Shown here: positions 6,932 to 9,397 of the stretch, piece by piece | Layout of the letters: each line of letters begins with the position of its first letter | How positions within the stretch are numbered: the stretch's first letter is position 1 | Assembly (NCBI GenBank): GCA_024640445.1 | Contig: JAHEEZ010000136.1 | Span: 1-9,397 of the forward strand | Reading direction: 5' to 3' | Length of the DNA: 9,397 bases | Source: Acidobacteriota bacterium | GTDB lineage: Bacteria; Acidobacteriota; Blastocatellia; Pyrinomonadales; Pyrinomonadaceae | Notes under the pieces: generated by a model | What the model was told of the DNA's origin: nothing | Database searches by the model: none | What the model saw: the letters and a program-made list of their open reading frames with translations, nothing else | Made by a program: the position numbers and the translations under genes

Positions 6932-7334
6932 TGAAAAGCTGAAGGTCCTGATCGCGGAGGACAATGAAGCGATGAGGCATGAGATAGAGCGTTTTTTGGC
7001 TCCTTCTTGTGAGATAGTCGCGTCTGTTGGCAACGGTTTGGAATTGATCGAAGCAGAGGCGAGATCGTCTGCAGAGGTAGGTATCATAGACTTCTCAATG
7101 CCGGTAATGGGCGGCATCGAGGCTTCCAGGATATTGAAAGCCCGCGGTTCGGAACTGATTCTGATCATGCTGACTGTTTTTGAAGATTCGTCTTATGTAA
7201 AGGCGGCTTTCGACTCGGGTGTATCCGGATACGTTGTCAAACGATTGATGGCAAAGGATCTGCCTTCGGCTCTCAGCGAGGCAAGCGAGGGTAGGGCATT
7301 CGTTTCGGACTGCTGCAACTGGGAAGCGGAATAG
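6909..7334 (+). CDS. Receiver-only (single-domain) response regulator
   Basis: 141 residues from ATG 6909. An in-frame TGA at 6903-6905 blocks any earlier start. The protein is almost entirely a receiver domain: Glu17-Asp18 (VLIAEDNEAM), phospho-acceptor Asp61 (IIDFSMPVMGG), Thr89, Tyr108 and Lys111 (SGYVVKRL) are all present, so phosphorylation should be possible. The receiver resembles the NarL type (the EGRAFVS stretch normally leads into a LuxR DNA-binding domain), but the protein stops six residues later and no helix-turn-helix follows. It could relay or sequester phosphate, bind a partner protein, or be a remnant that lost its output domain. It sits 210 bp after the full-length regulator, suggesting a shared kinase or mutual control. 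Its Shine-Dalgarno is better placed for a short overlapping frame at 6902 than for its own ATG. Confidence 0.88.
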   Translation: MLSESKRNEKLKVLIAEDNEAMRHEIERFLAPSCEIVASVGNGLELIEAEARSSAEVGIIDFSMPVMGGIEASRILKARGSELILIMLTVFEDSSYVKAAFDSGVSGYVVKRLMAKDLPSALSEASEGRAFVSDCCNWEAE

Positions 7335-7415
7335 GTGCCGGATAAGTATTGGGTTCACCTTGTGCACGCAGTTCGTGCTCTCAGATGTCTGAAGAATCGT
7401 CCCCCGAAACACATA

Positions 7416-7447
7416 GCAGACTTAAAGGTGATAAGTCATAGGTCTGC
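7416..7447. repeat. Overlapping alternative inverted repeats after the receiver gene
   Basis: GCAGAC (7416-7421) can pair with GTCTGC (7442-7447). GACTTA (7419-7424) can pair with TAAGTC (7432-7437). The two 5' arms share GAC, so the full pairings exclude each other. A shorter imperfect repeat, TCAGA-TG-TCTGA, lies just upstream at 7381-7392. Function unknown; possibly the 3' end structure of the receiver message. Confidence 0.35.
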
Positions 7448-7470
7448 CCTGATTTGAGTGATATGCTTTT

Positions 7471-7519
7471 CCCCTCGGCTCGCCAGGTTCAGGGTGCGAT
7501 CGAGGGGTCTTTGGATTTT
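7471..7519 (+). terminator. Probable intrinsic terminator after the receiver-only regulator
   Basis: CCCCTCG (7471-7477) pairs perfectly with CGAGGGG (7501-7507). Inside it, TCGC (7480-7483) pairs with GCGA (7496-7499), giving a two-part stem. The T-rich TCTTTGGATTTT (7508-7519) follows. The 3' arm CGAGGGG can also pair with CCCCTTG (7522-7528, one G-U pair), so an alternative fold exists. The loop is longer than in a textbook terminator, which lowers certainty. Confidence 0.5.
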
Positions 7520-7529
7520 GGCCCCTTGT

Positions 7530-7558
7530 TTGATAGGTTGGTTCTTGTACGCAATATT
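7530..7558 (+). promoter_or_regulatory. Possible promoter of the DUF3300 gene
   Basis: TTGATA (7530-7535) is followed after 17 bp by AATATT (7553-7558). The -35 box matches consensus at five of six positions and the -10 box at four, lacking the usual first T. It lies just after the probable terminator, and its start near 7565 would give a leader of about 54 bases containing the hairpin at 7577-7606. Plausible by position, weak by sequence. Confidence 0.3.
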
Positions 7559-7576
7559 ACCGCGCGCTTGTAGGTG

Positions 7577-7606
7577 CGAAGATGAAATGATCCTGCAGGA
7601 TCTTCG
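7577..7606 (+). promoter_or_regulatory. Hairpin and 14-bp palindrome abutting the DUF3300 ribosome site
   Basis: CGAAGAT (7577-7583) pairs with ATCTTCG (7600-7606), whose last base begins the Shine-Dalgarno GGGGAG (7606-7611). Inside lies the perfect 14-bp palindrome GATCCTGCAGGATC (7589-7602), which as RNA would form a competing five-pair hairpin with a TGCA loop. The two folds share 7600-7602, so they cannot form together fully. The location suggests control of translation of the next gene, or an operator if it acts as DNA. Confidence 0.45.
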
Positions 7607-7618
7607 GGGAGAATTACG

Positions 7619-8854
7619 ATGATGAACAGATGGAAGACAGTGTTTTTTGCGGCATTGATCGTGGGAACGGTTGCGATATTTGCCGGGGCTTGTGGCTCTG
7701 GAACGGCAAATTCGAATTCCTCAGATCAGCAAAACGCGGATGCGAATGAGAACGCGAACGAGACGGCGGAGACTTTTACAAACGAGCAGCTCGATAATTT
7801 GCTTGCGCCGATAGCTTTATATCCAGATCCGCTTTTGGCCCAGATGCTTCCGGCGGCGACTTTCCCGGATGACGTCGACGTCGCCGCAAAGTACGTTAAA
7901 TCTAATGGCAATAAGGGAATAGATGATCAGGAGTGGCCCGTTTCGGTCAAGTCCATCGCGTACTATCCGGAGGCGCTGTATAAGATGTCAGACGATCCGG
8001 ATTGGACGACGACACTTGGACAAGCCTATGCTTTGCAGCCGACTGACGTGCTCGACTCCATTCAGCGCCTCCGTGGCAAGGCGAAGGAATCAGGAGTGCT
8101 TGCTTCGACAATAGAACAGGAAGTTGTCATGGACGGAGACAACATCGGCATCTATCCGGCTCAACCCCAGAACATTTATGTTCCTAACTATGACGCCAAT
8201 GAAGTCTATTATGAGCAAAAGCCTTCAGGAGGAAATAAACTCGTAAAGAGCCTGATCACTTTTGGCGCAGGCGTTGCCGTAGGCGCTTGGCTTAACAACG
8301 CATTCAACTGGAACGACGACAAGGTCTACTATCACGGATGGCAGGGAAACGACGGATGGTATGTTCGTTCAAGAGATTACTACCGTTGGGACGACGATTA
8401 TTACCGCAACAACTACTACGTCAACGACCGCTACCGGGATGTCTACATCGACCGACAGGTGATATACCGGCCGGTAAGGTATGACAGGGTGCGGGTGTAT
8501 GACCGGATATATCCCGGCGTTTCTTACAGGACCGTAAAGATCAAAAGGAACCGCGGTATCGGGGAAGACATGCGGCGTCAGAATCCCGGCAGGCCGATCG
8601 AAAAAGGGCCGCCTCCGGGTCAGTTGAAGAAAGACCGGTACGGCGATCGGGGTGGACAGCCCGGACCGCCCTTGAGGGATCAGAAACTTGGCAAAGGAAA
8701 GGCAGATGGTCCCGGTCGTGATCTGAAGAAAGATTCGCGGAAATCCGGCGGACCTGCTGGAAACAAAGGCGGAAAGCCCAACACAAAGCAAAGCCAGCCT
8801 TCAGGCAAGGCGAAGTCCAACGGTGGGGGCGGCGGAAAGGGAAAGAAGAATTAA
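7619..8854 (+). CDS. DUF3300 domain probable lipoprotein with disordered basic tail
   Basis: 411 residues from ATG 7619, with GGGGAG at 7606-7611 seven bases upstream; ATG 7622 is less well spaced. Residues 1-24 are hydrophobic (FFAALIVGTVAIFAGA) and end at Cys25, an imperfect but plausible lipobox. Gly26 would fit outer-membrane sorting. Residues 26-52 are an Asn/Asp/Glu/Ser linker. The DUF3300 domain spans about 55-198, with LLAPIALYPDPLLAQMLPAA, WPVSVKSIAYYPEAL, and NIYVPNYDANEVYY at its end. A Gly/Ala hydrophobic segment (207-230, ITFGAGVAVGAWL) follows, then a Tyr/Asp/Arg-rich region (about 231-305). The final hundred residues are rich in Lys, Gly, Pro and Arg, probably disordered and strongly positive. 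DUF3300 has no settled function that I know of. It is separated from the regulators by its own apparent terminator, promoter and leader, so it may be independently expressed. Confidence 0.85.
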   Translation: MMNRWKTVFFAALIVGTVAIFAGACGSGTANSNSSDQQNADANENANETAETFTNEQLDNLLAPIALYPDPLLAQMLPAATFPDDVDVAAKYVKSNGNKGIDDQEWPVSVKSIAYYPEALYKMSDDPDWTTTLGQAYALQPTDVLDSIQRLRGKAKESGVLASTIEQEVVMDGDNIGIYPAQPQNIYVPNYDANEVYYEQKPSGGNKLVKSLITFGAGVAVGAWLNNAFNWNDDKVYYHGWQGNDGWYVRSRDYYRWDDDYYRNNYYVNDRYRDVYIDRQVIYRPVRYDRVRVYDRIYPGVSYRTVKIKRNRGIGEDMRRQNPGRPIEKGPPPGQLKKDRYGDRGGQPGPPLRDQKLGKGKADGPGRDLKKDSRKSGGPAGNKGGKPNTKQSQPSGKAKSNGGGGGKGKKN

Positions 8855-8969
8855 GCTGATTGACATCTTCCTGTTCTCGTCCCACTCATTTGGCTTTTAG
8901 GCGGGGTAAAACCGGGTAGAAGCGACTGGCGGGAGGAACTCGACGAGTCTTTCCCGTCGACAAGAATAA

Positions 8970-9006
8970 CCTCGCCATTGATCGGACTCTCCGATCAATG
9001 GCGAGG
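8970..9006. repeat. Perfect 17-bp inverted repeat with 3-base loop
   Basis: Bases 8970-8986 (CCTCGCCATTGATCGGA) are the exact inverse complement of 8990-9006, with CTC as loop. There is no T-run after it on the + strand. On the minus strand TTATTCTT follows the stem, so it could terminate leftward transcription or act from both sides. It lies 115 bp after the DUF3300 stop. A mobile or dispersed hairpin element, or a protective mRNA 3' structure, are alternatives. Confidence 0.75.
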
Positions 9007-9218
9007 GAGTTTCCGCACCCTTGGCGGTTTCCCCGATACCCGAACTTGCATTCCGGATGGTCGCGGCCGTGATTGGGTTTTTCCCATAACCTGATTCCAC
9101 TCATTCAATATTAAGCCTTCCTGTGCTCTGTAAAAGGGCCGCGCAATTGATCAAGTGGTTGTGTTTCACCGCGGACGAGATGCGTGCAGCAGGAAGGATG
9201 GCGGATATTCCTCTGAAT

Positions 9219-9247
9219 CTGACAGCGGGTGAAGTACGAACTTATTA
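9219..9247 (+). promoter_or_regulatory. Possible promoter of the Rossmann-fold gene
   Basis: CTGACA (9219-9224) matches the -35 consensus at five of six bases and is 17 bp from TTATTA (9242-9247); shifting one base gives TATTAA with an 18-bp spacer. The -10 match is mediocre. The predicted start would leave a leader of about 25 bases before ATG 9279. Confidence 0.28.
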
Positions 9248-9278
9248 AGTTATTGCGAATACGTGAAGTTAACCTGAT

Positions 9279-9397
9279 ATGAAGGTACTCCTTACAGGCG
9301 CGAACGGTTACATAGGAAAACGACTTCTGCCGGTGCTGGTCGAGGGCGGTCACCACGTTGTTTGCCTTGTGCGCGATCCTTCGAGATTTACCGTGCC
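9279..9397 (+). CDS. NAD(P)-binding Rossmann-fold protein, SDR/epimerase/NmrA-like (5' part only)
   Basis: Starts at ATG 9279 and runs off the window after 39 complete codons. The first residues, MKVLLTGANGYIGKRLLPVL, form the first strand, the Gly-rich loop Gly7-x-x-Gly10-x-x-Gly13 and the first helix of an extended or atypical short-chain dehydrogenase. These are followed by a second strand, HHVVCLVRDPSRF, where Arg32 after the strand hints at NADP preference. Members include sugar epimerases, quinone-reductase-like and NmrA-type proteins; the truncated sequence cannot separate them. The Shine-Dalgarno is weak (GAAG about 11 bases upstream). It is separated from the DUF3300 gene by 424 bp and may be functionally unrelated to the envelope genes. 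Confidence 0.85.
   Translation, partial: MKVLLTGANGYIGKRLLPVLVEGGHHVVCLVRDPSRFTV

Larger units (their letters stand above)
8855..9278. other. Long intergenic stretch with strong hairpin, no supported gene
   Basis: This gap has no coding frame I can support on either strand; the short minus-strand open frames show no recognisable motif or ribosome site. It holds TCGACG (8940-8945) pairing with CGTCGA (8955-8960), then the perfect hairpin at 8970-9006. Near the right end, CTGACA (9219-9224), 17 bp, TTATTA (9242-9247) is a possible promoter for the following gene. Nothing else is recognised. Confidence 0.55.

Noticed and set aside
7335..7460. Possible decayed LuxR DNA-binding domain after the receiver-only gene
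   Set aside because: The frame read downstream of the stop shows none of the expected LTxRExEVL or TVxxH motifs, so there is no visible remnant of a truncated full-length regulator.
8886..9104. Minus-strand open frames of about 70 codons in the gap after the DUF3300 gene
   Set aside because: Two overlapping frames with no family motif, and both are crossed by the perfect hairpin at 8970-9006. No coding evidence.
9111..9356. Minus-strand open frame of 81 codons
   Set aside because: It overlaps the start of the clear Rossmann-fold gene on the + strand and has no recognisable motif.
1..9397. CRISPR array, tRNA/rRNA genes, insertion sequences or prophage genes
   Set aside because: No spaced direct repeats of array type, no cloverleaf-like segment, and no transposase, integrase or phage motif on either strand.

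Overview
The window comes from a Gram-negative (diderm) bacterium. Two proteins look like outer-membrane beta-barrels, one looks like a probable lipoprotein, and most others carry Sec signal peptides. Base composition is moderate in GC by eye, and the families present (exported 'carbohydrate-binding family V/XII' protein, DUF3300, DUF4136, MetA-pathway-type barrel, NarL-type regulators) suggest Acidobacteriota or a similar environmental lineage. That placement is inference; no rRNA or other marker is present. All eight genes I support lie on the + strand. I see no tRNA, rRNA, CRISPR array, transposase or integrase.

Left part (1-4069): the 3' end of an MltF-like lytic transglycosylase, then a signal-peptide-bearing beta-barrel protein (577-1620), then a large exported protein (1688-4018). 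The large protein has three copies of a Trp/Tyr-rich module, a Tyr/Gly region with three tandem 26-residue repeats, and a basic tail. Gaps are under 70 bp, and the group ends at a good intrinsic terminator (4038-4069), so it may be one transcription unit.

Middle (4070-5931): a 320-bp gene-free stretch, then a probable two-gene unit encoding a MetA-pathway-type outer-membrane barrel (4388-5323) and a DUF4136 periplasmic protein (5392-5931).

Regulatory part (5932-7618): a full-length NarL/LuxR response regulator (6063-6698) whose best promoter puts the transcription start on the A of its ATG, so it is a candidate leaderless mRNA. Next comes a receiver-only response regulator (6909-7334) preceded by a well-placed nine-codon overlapping reading frame. 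The following gap is dense in inverted repeats, including a probable terminator, a possible promoter and a hairpin abutting the next Shine-Dalgarno. No histidine kinase is in view.

Right part (7619-9397): a DUF3300 probable lipoprotein with a long Lys/Gly/Pro-rich tail, a 424-bp gap holding a perfect 17-bp-stem hairpin, and the first 39 codons of a Rossmann-fold NAD(P)-binding protein.

Working model (inference): a cell-envelope locus in which a murein-cleaving enzyme, two barrels, two unusual low-complexity surface or periplasmic proteins and a small DUF4136 protein are made together, with two orphan response regulators embedded among them.
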